From Bacteroidia bacterium (lineage in GTDB: Bacteria > Bacteroidota > Bacteroidia > Flavobacteriales > Flavobacteriaceae), in contig JAUIJA010000001.1 in the NCBI GenBank assembly GCA_030431055.1, forward strand, positions 124,001 through 188,000: a stretch of 64,000 nucleotides of DNA, given 5' to 3'. Both the position numbers and the translations under genes were made by a program. The stretch's first letter is position 1. Each line of letters begins with the position of its first letter. Positions 16,801-25,129 of this stretch are shown one piece after another. The notes beneath the pieces were generated by a model, which had not been told where the DNA came from, ran no database searches, and worked only from the letters and a program-made list of their open reading frames with translations.

Positions 16801-19377
16801 GTATTTACTTCTGATAAAGAGAAATATGCTGTAGGCGAAAAAGCTATTGTTTCTTTCCCATCAAGTTTAGGCAATCGCGCTTTACTATCTCTAGAAAACG
16901 GAACTAAAGTAGTAAAAACACTTTGGGCCGATACTCAAAAAGGTGAAACTAAAGTTGAAATTCCAGTTACTGCTGATATGGCGCCAAACGTGTACATCAA
17001 CATTACATTATTGAAACCACACGCTTCAACTATGAACGATGCACCAATTCGTATGTATGGAATTTTACCAATTGAAGTGGTCGATAAAAATACAATTCTA
17101 GAACCTGTTTTAACCATGCCAGAAGTGCTTCGTCCCGAGCAAAAAGCTTCTTTAAAAGTGAGTGAGAAAAATGGTAAAGCAATGAGTTATACTATTGCTA
17201 TTGTAGATGAAGGTTTACTGGATTTAACCCGTTTTAAAACGCCAAATGCTTGGGATAAATTTTATTCTAAACAAGCACTTGGTGTAAAAACTTGGGATAT
17301 TTATGATGATGTTATTGGTGCGTATGGAGGAAAAATAAATCAAATTTTCAGTATTGGTGGTGATGAAGATTTAGGCGGCGGAAGCAATAAAAAGGCAAAC
17401 CGATTTAAACCTGTTGTCATTTATCTTGGACCATTTAAACTAGAAAAAGGACAAACCAGAACACATTCGTTTGAAATGCCAAATTATATTGGTTCGGTTC
17501 GAACAATGGTAGTTGCAGGAAATGATGACGAAAACGCTTATGGAAGTACTGAAAAAACGACTCCAGTTAGAAGCCCGTTAATGGTTTTAGCATCTGTTCC
17601 GAGAAAAATTTCACCGAACGAAAAAATTACGTTACCTGTTACGGTTTTTGCAATGGAACCAAAAGTTAAAAATGTTACGGTTCAAGTAAAAACCAACAAT
17701 GGAATTAGAGTAGTTCAACCTTCACAATCGGTTAGTTTTAGTTCTCCAGATGAAAAAATGGTGTATTTCGATTTGAATGTTGGCGAACTAACTGGATTAG
17801 GAAAAATTGAAGTAATCGCTACTTCTGGAAATGAAAAAGCATCTTATCCAGTTGAAATTGATATCGTCAATCCAAACCCGGAAACTACTGATTTTGTTGA
17901 TGTAATTTTGGAACCAAATAGTACAAAACAAGTCAATTGGACAACATTTGGCGTAAACGGAACGAACAAGGCTTCCGTTGAAGTTTCATCTTTCCCAACA
18001 ATTGATTTCAATAGAAGATTAAAATATTTAATTCAATATCCTCATGGTTGTGTGGAACAAACTACTTCAAGTGTATTTCCTCAACTATACTTAAACGATA
18101 TTGTATCGATTGATGATGGAAAAAAACAACAAATTCAGCGTAATATTAATTTAGGTATTCAACGATTAGGTAATTTCCAATTAGCTGGTGGTGGATTATC
18201 ATATTGGCAAGGAAATTCTCATCCAGACGACTGGGGAACATCGTATGCAGGTCATTTTATGATGGAAGCGGAGAAAAAAGGATATGTGTTACCTATTGGT
18301 TTCAAACAAAAATGGATTTCACATCAACAACGAATGGCTAAACAATGGCGCTTCGATGCTCGTTATCATAATGATTTTGCGCAAGCTTATCGTTTGTACA
18401 CTTTAGCGCTTGCTGGTTCATCCGATTTAGGTTCAATGAACAGACTTCGCGAAACGGTTGGTATTTCTAACGAATCGAAATTCCGTTTAGCAGCTGCTTA
18501 TGCGATAATTGGTCAGAAAAAAACAGCGTTAAATTTAATTAACGGATTAACTATCGAAAGCAACAATTATTACTACTACTATGGTTCGGAAGAGCGAAAT
18601 AGAGCGATGTTATTAGAAACCTATTTATTAGTTGGTGAAAAAGCAAAAGCCTTTGACGTAGCAACTAAACTAGGCAAAAACTTATCTTCAAGCAATTGGA
18701 TGAGTACACAAACTACGGCTTATAGTTTATATGCAATGTCTAAATTTGCTATGGCAAATGGTGGCAAAGGAGTTTCTGTTTCGTTAACTCAAAAAGGAAA
18801 AACACAACCTTTAACGACTTCAAAATCAATTTTAGACAAGACATTAGATGTGAATACTGGAAACAATTCCATTTCACTAAAAAACAACGGAAATAATACG
18901 TTGTATGTTCGCGTATTGAATAGTGGAATTTTACCTGTTGGCGAAGAAAAAGAAGTGTACAAAAATATTAGTTCTGTTATTACTTATAAAGCTAAAAATG
19001 GCACTACTTTAAATCTTTCATCGGTAACCCAAGGCACAGAAATAGTAGCGCAAGTAATAGTAAGAAATACCTCTAACGAACGCATTGAAAATGTTGCTTT
19101 AACACAAATTGTTCCATCAGGATTTGAAATTTTGAATTCTCGATTTACTGATTTCGGTAATTCTACTGAAAACAAAGCCGATTTCATAGATATTCGAGAC
19201 GATAGAACCAATTTCTATTTCGACTTAAAAGCTGGAGAAACCAAAACCTTTACAATGCATTGGAACGCTTCATTTTTAGGAAATTATTATTTACCTGGTG
19301 TTCAATGCGAAGCCATGTATGACGATAATTATCTAGCACGAAACAAAGGACAATGGATTACAATTGTTAAAGAATAA
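13885..19377 (+). CDS. Bacterial alpha-2-macroglobulin family lipoprotein
   Basis: An 1830-residue giant with a lipoprotein signal (IAMLLFVSCSKQ, lipid-anchored Cys). Bacterial alpha-2-macroglobulins trap attacking proteases in the periplasm, guarding the cell envelope. The order fits the family: N-terminal MG-type beta domains, a low-complexity acidic/tyrosine stretch near residue 470 (YYYDNDYYYYNWYERED), further MG domains including GYIYGERGVWRPGD (~610), a bait-like region, then the thioester domain. The thioester motif CVEQ is intact, with C1389, inside YPHGCVEQTTSS. The helical thioester-domain toroid follows to ~1660. The stop codon overlaps the pbpC start as TAATG. The pairing of A2M with PBP1C is the classical YfhM-PbpC arrangement, thought to couple protease defence to wall repair. 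Confidence 0.95.
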   Translation: MKQQRILSVVIAMLLFVSCSKQKSENFDSDYSLFKDYILSYSPGIISSSEDIRVVLAFDNQDWNENKELDQNLFKINPSIKGKVVALSSNTVAFVPDEKLDQNTAYQVSFKLGELKQIDKILREFNFTVKIIKQDFMVSVIDLQSYSKDFQYINGVLNTSDNLDFETAKKLIQVSQKNKKVNVKFNKELSTSREFKFVIDSIQRFVEDSKINISWNGKDFDIDQKGKMEFDIPGKNNFKIISAEVQEADNQILLLNFSDPLKKGLDFNGLVEVETATNLKFATAGNLLKVFFNEPLKGELLVEVFQGIQSEDGYKMKQNFSQKVSFEQIKPQVRFIKSGTILPSSNNLKINFEAVNLKAVDVKVYKIYKNNILQFLQDNEINGSRNLRKVSAPIAKQTLYLKKNNLANYSKWNAYAIDLSKIIQPEPGAIYRVELTILRKYSLFKCSSGNAIEGENEEDENFDSDEVRSTEYYYDNDYYYYNWYEREDPCTSSYYYNNTIGTNVIASDLGAIVKRGENGSYHIAVNNIVDTKPISGANVELYDYQQQKLASTSTDVDGFARIEVDRYAYFAIITKDKNTTYVKLDEGRSLSVSDFEVGGVTLEKGLKGYIYGERGVWRPGDTLHIAFMLNDNESKLEKTHPIKFKLSDPRGKLTYQAVQKYNKSNHYKFTVATKPTDITGNWEAKISIGGANFYKSIKIETIKPNRLKIKNSFGGASISGNNPNKGTLEVAWLHGAVAKNLKVEMQAKFMKETTTFKKYNNYDFDDDVRDFYTEEVNVFSGKVDENGKTDVTLKPTVSSQAPGKLKIVMQTKAFESGGDFSTDVVSASFSPYKTYVGLKSPTANKYGFLETDKVNKFEVVTLSENGKPKSVKDLEVRVYKVDWRWWWNSSGNDLSKYNSDNVTTAYKNFTISTNSSGKASFQFSVPEGDWGRYLVRVVDPNDGHATSTTEIIDWPYWSGKTKNGDASAANMLVFTSDKEKYAVGEKAIVSFPSSLGNRALLSLENGTKVVKTLWADTQKGETKVEIPVTADMAPNVYINITLLKPHASTMNDAPIRMYGILPIEVVDKNTILEPVLTMPEVLRPEQKASLKVSEKNGKAMSYTIAIVDEGLLDLTRFKTPNAWDKFYSKQALGVKTWDIYDDVIGAYGGKINQIFSIGGDEDLGGGSNKKANRFKPVVIYLGPFKLEKGQTRTHSFEMPNYIGSVRTMVVAGNDDENAYGSTEKTTPVRSPLMVLASVPRKISPNEKITLPVTVFAMEPKVKNVTVQVKTNNGIRVVQPSQSVSFSSPDEKMVYFDLNVGELTGLGKIEVIATSGNEKASYPVEIDIVNPNPETTDFVDVILEPNSTKQVNWTTFGVNGTNKASVEVSSFPTIDFNRRLKYLIQYPHGCVEQTTSSVFPQLYLNDIVSIDDGKKQQIQRNINLGIQRLGNFQLAGGGLSYWQGNSHPDDWGTSYAGHFMMEAEKKGYVLPIGFKQKWISHQQRMAKQWRFDARYHNDFAQAYRLYTLALAGSSDLGSMNRLRETVGISNESKFRLAAAYAIIGQKKTALNLINGLTIESNNYYYYYGSEERNRAMLLETYLLVGEKAKAFDVATKLGKNLSSSNWMSTQTTAYSLYAMSKFAMANGGKGVSVSLTQKGKTQPLTTSKSILDKTLDVNTGNNSISLKNNGNNTLYVRVLNSGILPVGEEKEVYKNISSVITYKAKNGTTLNLSSVTQGTEIVAQVIVRNTSNERIENVALTQIVPSGFEILNSRFTDFGNSTENKADFIDIRDDRTNFYFDLKAGETKTFTMHWNASFLGNYYLPGVQCEAMYDDNYLARNKGQWITIVKE

Positions 19378-21734
19378 TGTTTTTAAATCGCTTTTGGCAA
19401 TACATAAAACGTAATAAAATAAAAACTACCATAGGAATTATTCTTGTGGTAGTTTATTATTTTTCGTTACCAAAAGTATTGTTTAAAAACGATTATGCAA
19501 CTGTAATTGAAAGCAAAGAAGGACAACTATTAGGTGCAAAAATTGCAGATGATGGTCAGTGGCGATTTCCAGAAAGTGATAGTATTCCACATAAATTTAA
19601 AACGTGCATTGTAGCTTTTGAAGACCAACATTTTTACAAACATTTTGGCTTCAACCCTATTTCAATGTATCATGCTTTTTTACAAAATAGAAAAGCCAAT
19701 AAAATCGTTCGAGGTGGAAGTACGCTGACACAACAAGTAATTCGGTTACATCGAGAAAATCAAAAAAGAAGCTATTTCGAGAAATTCATAGAAATAATCC
19801 TGGCAACTCGTTTGGAGTTTAGATGTAGTAAAGATGAAATTTTAGGATTATATGCCGCACATGCTCCTTTTGGAAGTAATGTTGTAGGTTTAGAAATGGC
19901 ATCTTGGCGTTATTTCGGATTACAACCACATCAATTATCTTGGGCAGAAGCTGCTACTTTAGCCGTTCTACCAAATGCGCCTAGTTTAATTTATCCAGGT
20001 AAAAACCAACAACGATTATTAGATAAAAGAAACCGCTTGTTAAAGAAACTTTGGCAAGACAAAATAATTGATAAAGAAACTTATGAGTTGGCTTTATTAG
20101 AAAGTTTGCCTCAAAAACCCTTCGATGTTCCACAAATTGCTCCACATCTTTTACAAAAAACCGCAAAAGAACACAAAGGCGAAAAAATAAAAACGACGCT
20201 ATCAATTTATCATCATGAACGAATAAATGATATCGTAAAACAATATTATAATTTATACAAACAAAATGAAGTGTATAACATTGCAGTTCTTGTGGTGGAT
20301 GTAAAGACACGAAATATTGTTTCGTATGTTGGGAATAGTCCAACCGATAAAAACCATCAAAAAGATGTTGATATTATTGAAGCACCAAGAAGTACGGGAA
20401 GTATTTTAAAACCTTTCCTTTATACTTCTATGCTAGACGATGGCGATATTCTACCAGAATCCTTAATTCCAGATATTCCAACACAAATTTCGGGTTATTC
20501 ACCACAAAATTACAACCTAACTTACGACGGAGCTGTTCCAGCCAATCGAGCTTTAGCGCGTTCATTGAATATTCCAGCGGTGTTAATGCTTCAAGAATAT
20601 TCTGTAAACAAATTTTATGAGCAGTTACAGAATTTAAAATTACGCAATGTGAATCGCCAACCTTCAAATTACGGTTTATCGCTTATTTTAGGCGGCGCTG
20701 AAACCAATTTGTGGGATTTGTGTCGTGCTTATTCATTTATGTCGGGAACTGTAAATCATTTTACAGCTACACAAGATGAATACCGAACCAACGAATTAGC
20801 TAACATGAATTATAATTGGAATGAAAAAGTAGATTTTGGAAAATCTGTTCGAAATAAAAACATTTGGAATGCTGGTGCCATTTGGCAAACGTTTGAAGCT
20901 ATGAAAGAAGTTAACCGACCAGAAGGAGACGAAGCTTGGCAATTTTATGATTCCTCTATTGAAATTGCTTGGAAAACAGGAACAAGTTTTGGTGGAAGAG
21001 ATGCTTGGGCAGTTGGTATAAATAAAGATTATGTTGTAGGCGTTTGGGTTGGAAATGCAACAGGAGAAGGAAGGCCTTTATTGACAGGAGTTGAAAGCTC
21101 AGCTCCTATTTTATTTGATGTATTTAGAATATTTCCAAGAAGTAAATGGTTTGAAACACCTTATAACGATTTAGAAGAAGTTAATATTTGTAAAAACTCA
21201 GGCTTTTTAGCAACAAATAATTGTCCGAGTGAAATAAAATGGGTTCCAAAAACAGCTAAAAAATCAAAAAACTGTCCGTACCACAAATTGATTCATTTGG
21301 ATCAAACCAAAGAATATCGCGTAAATAGTAGCTGTGAAGCAATTGAAAATATGGTTACCGATTCTTGGTTTGTGCTTCCGCCAGTAATGGAATGGTATTA
21401 CAAGAAAAAAAATATCGATTATAAAACACTCCCACCATTTAAAGAAGGCTGCGAAAATAATGATGTAAGCAAAAAAATGGACTTTATTTATCCTACAAGT
21501 TTTACAAAAATCATTTTAACTAAAAACTTTGAAGGCAATACGCAACCCGTCATAATTAAAGTAGCGCATTCTAATCAAGAGGAAGAACTTTTTTGGTATT
21601 TAAATGAGAAGTATTTGGGAAGCACTAAAACCTTTCATGAAATGCCAATAATAGCTTCTTCAGGTATTTATACGATTACTGTAATCGATGAAGAAGGTTT
21701 TGAAATTAAAAGAAAAGTTCAAATTGAAAAATAA
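19377..21734 (+). CDS. pbpC: Penicillin-binding protein 1C (bifunctional peptidoglycan synthase)
   Basis: A 785-residue class A PBP. A membrane anchor spans ~17-36. The GT51 transglycosylase domain follows, with the catalytic glutamate in AFEDQHFYKHFG (E82), then GGSTLTQQVIRL and a second block RLEFRCSKDEILGLY. The transpeptidase domain has the serine in STGSILKPF (S342-x-x-K345) and KTGT in AWKTGTSFGGRDAW. The C-terminal ~100 residues match the PBP1C-specific beta domain. Its start overlaps the A2M stop by one base, so translation is coupled. Length and motifs are complete, with no missing catalytic residue. PBP1C enzymes are thought to help repair wall damage. Confidence 0.95.
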   Translation: MFLNRFWQYIKRNKIKTTIGIILVVVYYFSLPKVLFKNDYATVIESKEGQLLGAKIADDGQWRFPESDSIPHKFKTCIVAFEDQHFYKHFGFNPISMYHAFLQNRKANKIVRGGSTLTQQVIRLHRENQKRSYFEKFIEIILATRLEFRCSKDEILGLYAAHAPFGSNVVGLEMASWRYFGLQPHQLSWAEAATLAVLPNAPSLIYPGKNQQRLLDKRNRLLKKLWQDKIIDKETYELALLESLPQKPFDVPQIAPHLLQKTAKEHKGEKIKTTLSIYHHERINDIVKQYYNLYKQNEVYNIAVLVVDVKTRNIVSYVGNSPTDKNHQKDVDIIEAPRSTGSILKPFLYTSMLDDGDILPESLIPDIPTQISGYSPQNYNLTYDGAVPANRALARSLNIPAVLMLQEYSVNKFYEQLQNLKLRNVNRQPSNYGLSLILGGAETNLWDLCRAYSFMSGTVNHFTATQDEYRTNELANMNYNWNEKVDFGKSVRNKNIWNAGAIWQTFEAMKEVNRPEGDEAWQFYDSSIEIAWKTGTSFGGRDAWAVGINKDYVVGVWVGNATGEGRPLLTGVESSAPILFDVFRIFPRSKWFETPYNDLEEVNICKNSGFLATNNCPSEIKWVPKTAKKSKNCPYHKLIHLDQTKEYRVNSSCEAIENMVTDSWFVLPPVMEWYYKKKNIDYKTLPPFKEGCENNDVSKKMDFIYPTSFTKIILTKNFEGNTQPVIIKVAHSNQEEELFWYLNEKYLGSTKTFHEMPIIASSGIYTITVIDEEGFEIKRKVQIEK

Positions 21735-21736
21735 AA

Positions 21737-21766
21737 AAACCGCTAATCAATTAAGAAAAGCGGTTT
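21737..21766 (+). terminator. Probable terminator between pbpC and rng
   Basis: AAACCGCT (21737-21744) pairs with AGCGGTTT (21759-21766) across a 14-nt loop. It lies directly after the pbpC stop and directly before the rng stop on the other strand. Confidence 0.6.
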
Positions 21767-21770
21767 AGTT

Positions 21771-23315
21771 TTATTTAATTTCATTTCCTTCTTTATCAAA
21801 GAAATGGTATTCTAAATACGTGTAAGCGTCACGAGGTATAATTTTCACCCATTTTTTATGTTCGATGAACCACTTCATACGAACAGATGGAAAACCTTTT
21901 TCAAGGTATGCTGCCACAAATGGATGTGCATTTAGCACAACTTTCTTATGGTCTTTTAAAATTCTTTCTAAGCTATCCGTTATTTTATCTATAACAACAA
22001 TTGGAGCTTCAATTTCCCCATTTTCATTATTAGGGTTTTCTTCTCTTGTTTTTATAGCTACTTCTGGTCTAACTCTTTGTCTAGTAATTTGAACTAATCC
22101 AAATTTACTAGGAGGCAAGATTTTATGCTTGGCCTTATCGTCACTCATTTCTTCTCGTAGAAAGTCATATAATTGCTTTCTATTCTCAGAAGTTTGCATA
22201 TCAATAAAATCAACAACTATAATTCCTCCCATATCTCGTAAACGTAATTGTCTTGCAATTTCTGCAGCGGCTATTAAATTTACTTCTAAAGCTGTTTCTT
22301 CTTGACTTTGTGCTTTGTTTGAACGATTTCCACTATTTACATCAACAACATGTAAAGCTTCAGTGTGTTCAATTACTAAATAAGCACCTTTTTGCATAGA
22401 AACAGTTTTTCCAAAAGAGGTTTTTATTTGTCTTTCTATATGATATTTCTCAAAAAGAGGTAATTCTTTCGATTGATAGTGTTTTACGATAGACACTTTA
22501 TCAGGAGCTATTTCTTGCAAATAGTCCTTCGTTTGTAGATATAACTCATCGTCATCTACATGAATACCTGTAAAGGTATCATTAAACACATCCCTTAATA
22601 TAGAAGAAGCTTTATTTAATTCTCCTAATACTTTTGAGGGATGATGTGCAGTTTTTAGCCTTTTACACATGGCCGACCAGCGGTCCATTAGATTTTGTAA
22701 ATCTTTGTCAAGTTCGGCTACTTTTTTGCCTTCGGCTACTGTTCGCACAATAACCCCAAATCCTTTTGGCTTAATCGATTGTACCAATCTTTTTAGACGC
22801 TCCTTTTCTTCTTTCGATTTTATTTTCTGTGAAACAGAAACACGATCTGAAAAAGGAACTAAAACCACATATCTACCTGCCAGAGAAATTTCTGAACTTA
22901 TACGTGGACCTTTAGTAGAAATAGGTTCTTTTACTATTTGTACTAAAATAGATTGATTAGCGCTTAGCACATCGGCTATAGCACCATTTTTATTGATTTC
23001 TGGCTCAAAAGGAAAATTTTTGAGTGAATAATCTTTTATTTTACCTGCGCTTACAAGTTTAATGAATTTCAGCAACGAAGATAAATTAGGTCCTAAATCG
23101 TGATAATGTAAAAAGGCATCTTTTTCATAGCCTACATTTACAAAAGCAGCATTTAGTCCTGGAACCGGTTTTCTAATTTTGGCAATAAAAATATCGCCAA
23201 CTTGAAACTCTGCTCCTTTTTCTTCTTCTTTGTGTAATTCTATTAATTTTCCATCTTTTAATAAGGCAAAATCTACTGCATTTGAACTTGAACGAATAAT
23301 TAATTCCTTGTTCAT
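21771..23315 (-). CDS. rng: Ribonuclease E/G family endoribonuclease
   Basis: RNase G/E cuts single-stranded RNA in rRNA maturation and mRNA decay. I chose ATG at 23315 (MNKELIIRSSSNAVDFALLK), giving 514 residues. A second in-frame ATG lies 9 bp upstream. An S1-like RNA-binding region spans ~35-120 (GDIFIAKIRKPVPGLNAAFV). The catalytic core has the Mg-binding motifs DVNSGNR and VVDFIDMQ. It is a short RNase G-type protein with no degradosome-scaffold tail. The leader carries a striking 7-bp repeat array, and the gene lies downstream of HU and a 30-residue basic protein, separated by a hairpin. Confidence 0.93.
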   Translation of the reverse strand: MNKELIIRSSSNAVDFALLKDGKLIELHKEEEKGAEFQVGDIFIAKIRKPVPGLNAAFVNVGYEKDAFLHYHDLGPNLSSLLKFIKLVSAGKIKDYSLKNFPFEPEINKNGAIADVLSANQSILVQIVKEPISTKGPRISSEISLAGRYVVLVPFSDRVSVSQKIKSKEEKERLKRLVQSIKPKGFGVIVRTVAEGKKVAELDKDLQNLMDRWSAMCKRLKTAHHPSKVLGELNKASSILRDVFNDTFTGIHVDDDELYLQTKDYLQEIAPDKVSIVKHYQSKELPLFEKYHIERQIKTSFGKTVSMQKGAYLVIEHTEALHVVDVNSGNRSNKAQSQEETALEVNLIAAAEIARQLRLRDMGGIIVVDFIDMQTSENRKQLYDFLREEMSDDKAKHKILPPSKFGLVQITRQRVRPEVAIKTREENPNNENGEIEAPIVVIDKITDSLERILKDHKKVVLNAHPFVAAYLEKGFPSVRMKWFIEHKKWVKIIPRDAYTYLEYHFFDKEGNEIK

Positions 23316-23340
23316 GCTGTACATTTTTATCCATACTTTT

Positions 23341-23410
23341 AAAGTTAGAAGTTAGAAGTTAGAAGTTAGAAAAATTCTAAATTCTGTATTCTGCATTCTG
23401 TATTCTACTC
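23341..23410 (-). repeat. Heptamer tandem repeats in the rng leader
   Basis: Four exact plus-strand copies of GTTAGAA occupy 23344-23371. They are followed by heptamers ATTCTGT, ATTCTGC, ATTCTGT and ATTCTAC at 23381-23408. Both halves have a 7-bp period, and GAA in one faces TTC in the other. The centre is a perfect hairpin, TTAGAA/TTCTAA. The array begins 26 bp upstream of the rng start codon and would form part of its mRNA leader. Confidence 0.85.
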
Positions 23411-23486
23411 GTACAGATGGATTAATTTTTTACAGGTAATTAACCTGAGAATCGTATATTACGATTCATTTCAAAGAACGTTTTAA

Positions 23487-23521
23487 AAAAAGAAAAGTAG
23501 TGTTGAACTACTTTTTCTTTT
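23487..23521 (-). terminator. Hairpin overlapping the end of the 30-residue gene
   Basis: AAAGAAAAGTAG (to 23500) pairs with CTACTTTTTCTTT (23508-23520) around TGTTGAA. On the minus strand a T-run follows. The 5' arm of the stem is the last codons and stop of the small basic gene. Confidence 0.65.
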
Positions 23522-23600
23522 TATGACGGTTAGCTCTAGCTCTCTTTTTACGTTTGTGAGTTGCTACCTTATGTCTTTTTCTTTTTTTACCACTTGGCAT
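23508..23600 (-). CDS. Small, extremely basic protein (30 aa), probably ribosome-associated
   Basis: ATG at 23600 opens a 30-codon frame: MPSGKKRKRHKVATHKRKKR followed by ARANRHKKKK and TAG. Two thirds of the residues are K, R or H and none are acidic, as in the smallest ribosomal proteins. Near-identical MPSGKKRKRHK proteins are, to my recollection, conserved across Bacteroidetes, usually as hypothetical proteins. It lies 30 bp after the HU-family gene on the same strand, and its 3' end is part of a terminator-like hairpin. A ribosomal role is inferred from composition and conservation only. It is not bTHX, whose sequence pattern differs. Confidence 0.8.
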   Translation of the reverse strand: MPSGKKRKRHKVATHKRKKRARANRHKKKK

Positions 23601-23630
23601 AACTAGTTGGATTAGATTAATAAATAATTT

Positions 23631-23924
23631 TTATACTGTAACTTCAGTTTTCGTTTTAACACCTTCAACAAACACTTTTGCTGGTTTAAAAGCTGGAATG
23701 TTGTGCGCAGGAATCTTAATTGTTGTGTTTTTTGAAATGTTTCTTCCTGTTTTTTCTGCTCTAGTTTTAACGATAAAGCTTCCAAAACCTCTTAAATAAA
23801 CATTATCTCCTTCTTCCAATGAGTTTTTTACTTCTTCCATAAAAGTCTCCACAGTTGCCTGAACGTCATTCTTTTCTAGGCCTAATTTCTCAGAAATTTT
23901 TGCTACGATATCAGCTTTCGTCAT
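23631..23924 (-). CDS. HU/IHF-family DNA-binding protein
   Basis: A 97-residue nucleoid protein. It opens MTKADIVAKISEKLGLEKND, contains the dimer-core glycine/phenylalanine motif LRGFGSFIVKTRAEKTGRN, and has the proline at the tip of the DNA-inserting arm (IKIPAHNIPAFKPAK). It bends DNA as a dimer and organises the chromosome. HU and IHF subunits cannot be separated confidently at this level. It has its own promoter and is followed by the 30-residue basic gene, so these may share a transcript. Length and motifs are complete. Confidence 0.95.
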   Translation of the reverse strand: MTKADIVAKISEKLGLEKNDVQATVETFMEEVKNSLEEGDNVYLRGFGSFIVKTRAEKTGRNISKNTTIKIPAHNIPAFKPAKVFVEGVKTKTEVTV

Positions 23925-23967
23925 TTTCTTTCTTATTTAATTGTAAGTGTTTATTTTTTTGAGAGTG

Positions 23968-23999
23968 CAAATATACAAATTAAAAAAATAAATATTCAA
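23968..23999 (-). promoter_or_regulatory. Promoter of the HU gene (minus strand)
   Basis: On the minus strand TTG (23997-23999) and TATATTTG (23968-23975) have 21-bp spacing. The -7 element lies 43 bp before the ATG at 23924. Confidence 0.65.
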
Positions 24000-24033
24000 C
24001 CTTAATTAATTAATTTTTAACTCACAAAGTTTT

Positions 24034-24041
24034 TACTTTTG
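24034..24041 (+). promoter_or_regulatory. -7 element of mutY
   Basis: TACTTTTG matches TAnnTTTG and ends 17 bp before the mutY ATG. A -33 TTG is not obvious. Confidence 0.5.
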
Positions 24042-24058
24042 CCACACAAACAAAATTT

Positions 24059-25102
24059 ATGGATTTTTCTAACACGTTAATTAATTGGTATTTACAAAAC
24101 AAAAGAGATTTGCCTTGGCGTGAAACTAAAAACCCATATAATATTTGGCTATCAGAAATCATTTTACAACAAACTAGAGTTGCACAAGGATTGCCATATT
24201 ATCTTAATTTTATAAAAACTTTCCCTACAATTCAAAATTTAGCAAATGCAAGTGAAGAAAAGGTTTTAAAGCTTTGGCAAGGATTGGGCTATTACTCAAG
24301 AGCTCGAAACCTTCACGCAACTGCAAAACACATTACAAACAATTTAAACGGAGAGTTTCCTGACAACTACAATAAATTACTCAACCTAAAGGGCGTTGGC
24401 GAATATACAGCTGCAGCAATTGCATCCATTTCATTTAATGAAGATATTGCCGTAGTTGACGGTAATGTTTTTAGAGTTTTATCCCGATATTTTGGAATAG
24501 AAAGTGATATTTCTGTACCAAAAACAAAAAAAGAATTTCAAAAACTAGCAAACGAAGTTCTTCCGAAAGGAAAAGCTGCCGTTTTCAATCAAGCTTTAAT
24601 GGAATTTGGCGCAATTCAATGTTCGCCTAAAAAACCAAACTGCGAAAATTGTGTTTTTAACACAAAATGTTTCGCTTTACAATACAACAAGGTTGATAAA
24701 CTTCCGGTTAAAACCAAAAAAAATAAAATAAAAAAGCGCTACTTAAATTATATCGTTGTTAAAGATTCAAACAATAATTTTATTATTGAACAACGAAATG
24801 AAGACGGAATTTGGAAAAACTTATTTCAGTTTCCATTACTAGAAACAAGTAAACATACATCGATTAAAAATATTAGTTCAAAAATTGAAAAACAGTTTAA
24901 AAGCAGCAATATTATTGTTTTTAATGATGAACCAATTATTCACAAACTTTCTCACCAACATTTATATATTCGTTTTTTCGAAATCAATATTGATGAAGAA
25001 ATTAATCATAGTTTAAACCTTGAAGAATTGGTAAAAAAACCATTTCCAATAGTGATTCATAATTTTATTGAAAAGCATTATTTTGAATTGACTAAAAAAT
25101 AG
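24059..25102 (+). CDS. mutY: A/G-specific adenine glycosylase
   Basis: MutY removes adenine mispaired with 8-oxoguanine. The 347-residue protein is full length. The catalytic Glu lies in SEIILQQTRV (E33). The helix-hairpin-helix LNLKGVGEYTAAAIA is followed by the catalytic Asp in VVDGNVFRVLSR. The iron-sulfur loop is perfect: CSPKKPNCENCVFNTKC gives C-x6-C-x2-C-x5-C. The C-terminal ~110 residues are the NUDIX-like 8-oxoG recognition domain. It is the first gene of the mutY-ssb-gldE-gldD cluster; the ssb promoter overlaps its last codons. Confidence 0.97.
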   Translation: MDFSNTLINWYLQNKRDLPWRETKNPYNIWLSEIILQQTRVAQGLPYYLNFIKTFPTIQNLANASEEKVLKLWQGLGYYSRARNLHATAKHITNNLNGEFPDNYNKLLNLKGVGEYTAAAIASISFNEDIAVVDGNVFRVLSRYFGIESDISVPKTKKEFQKLANEVLPKGKAAVFNQALMEFGAIQCSPKKPNCENCVFNTKCFALQYNKVDKLPVKTKKNKIKKRYLNYIVVKDSNNNFIIEQRNEDGIWKNLFQFPLLETSKHTSIKNISSKIEKQFKSSNIIVFNDEPIIHKLSHQHLYIRFFEINIDEEINHSLNLEELVKKPFPIVIHNFIEKHYFELTKK

Positions 25103-25110
25103 TATATTTG
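25081..25110 (+). promoter_or_regulatory. Promoter of ssb overlapping the end of mutY
   Basis: TTTTG (25081-25085) and TATATTTG (25103-25110) are separated by 17 bp. The promoter straddles the mutY stop codon and lies 20 bp before the ssb ATG. Confidence 0.65.
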
Positions 25111-25129
25111 ATTTTATAAAATACGCGCC

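Noticed and set aside
23341..23410. Reading the heptamer array as a CRISPR
   Set aside because: Repeats are seven bases with no spacers, and no cas genes occur anywhere in the window.
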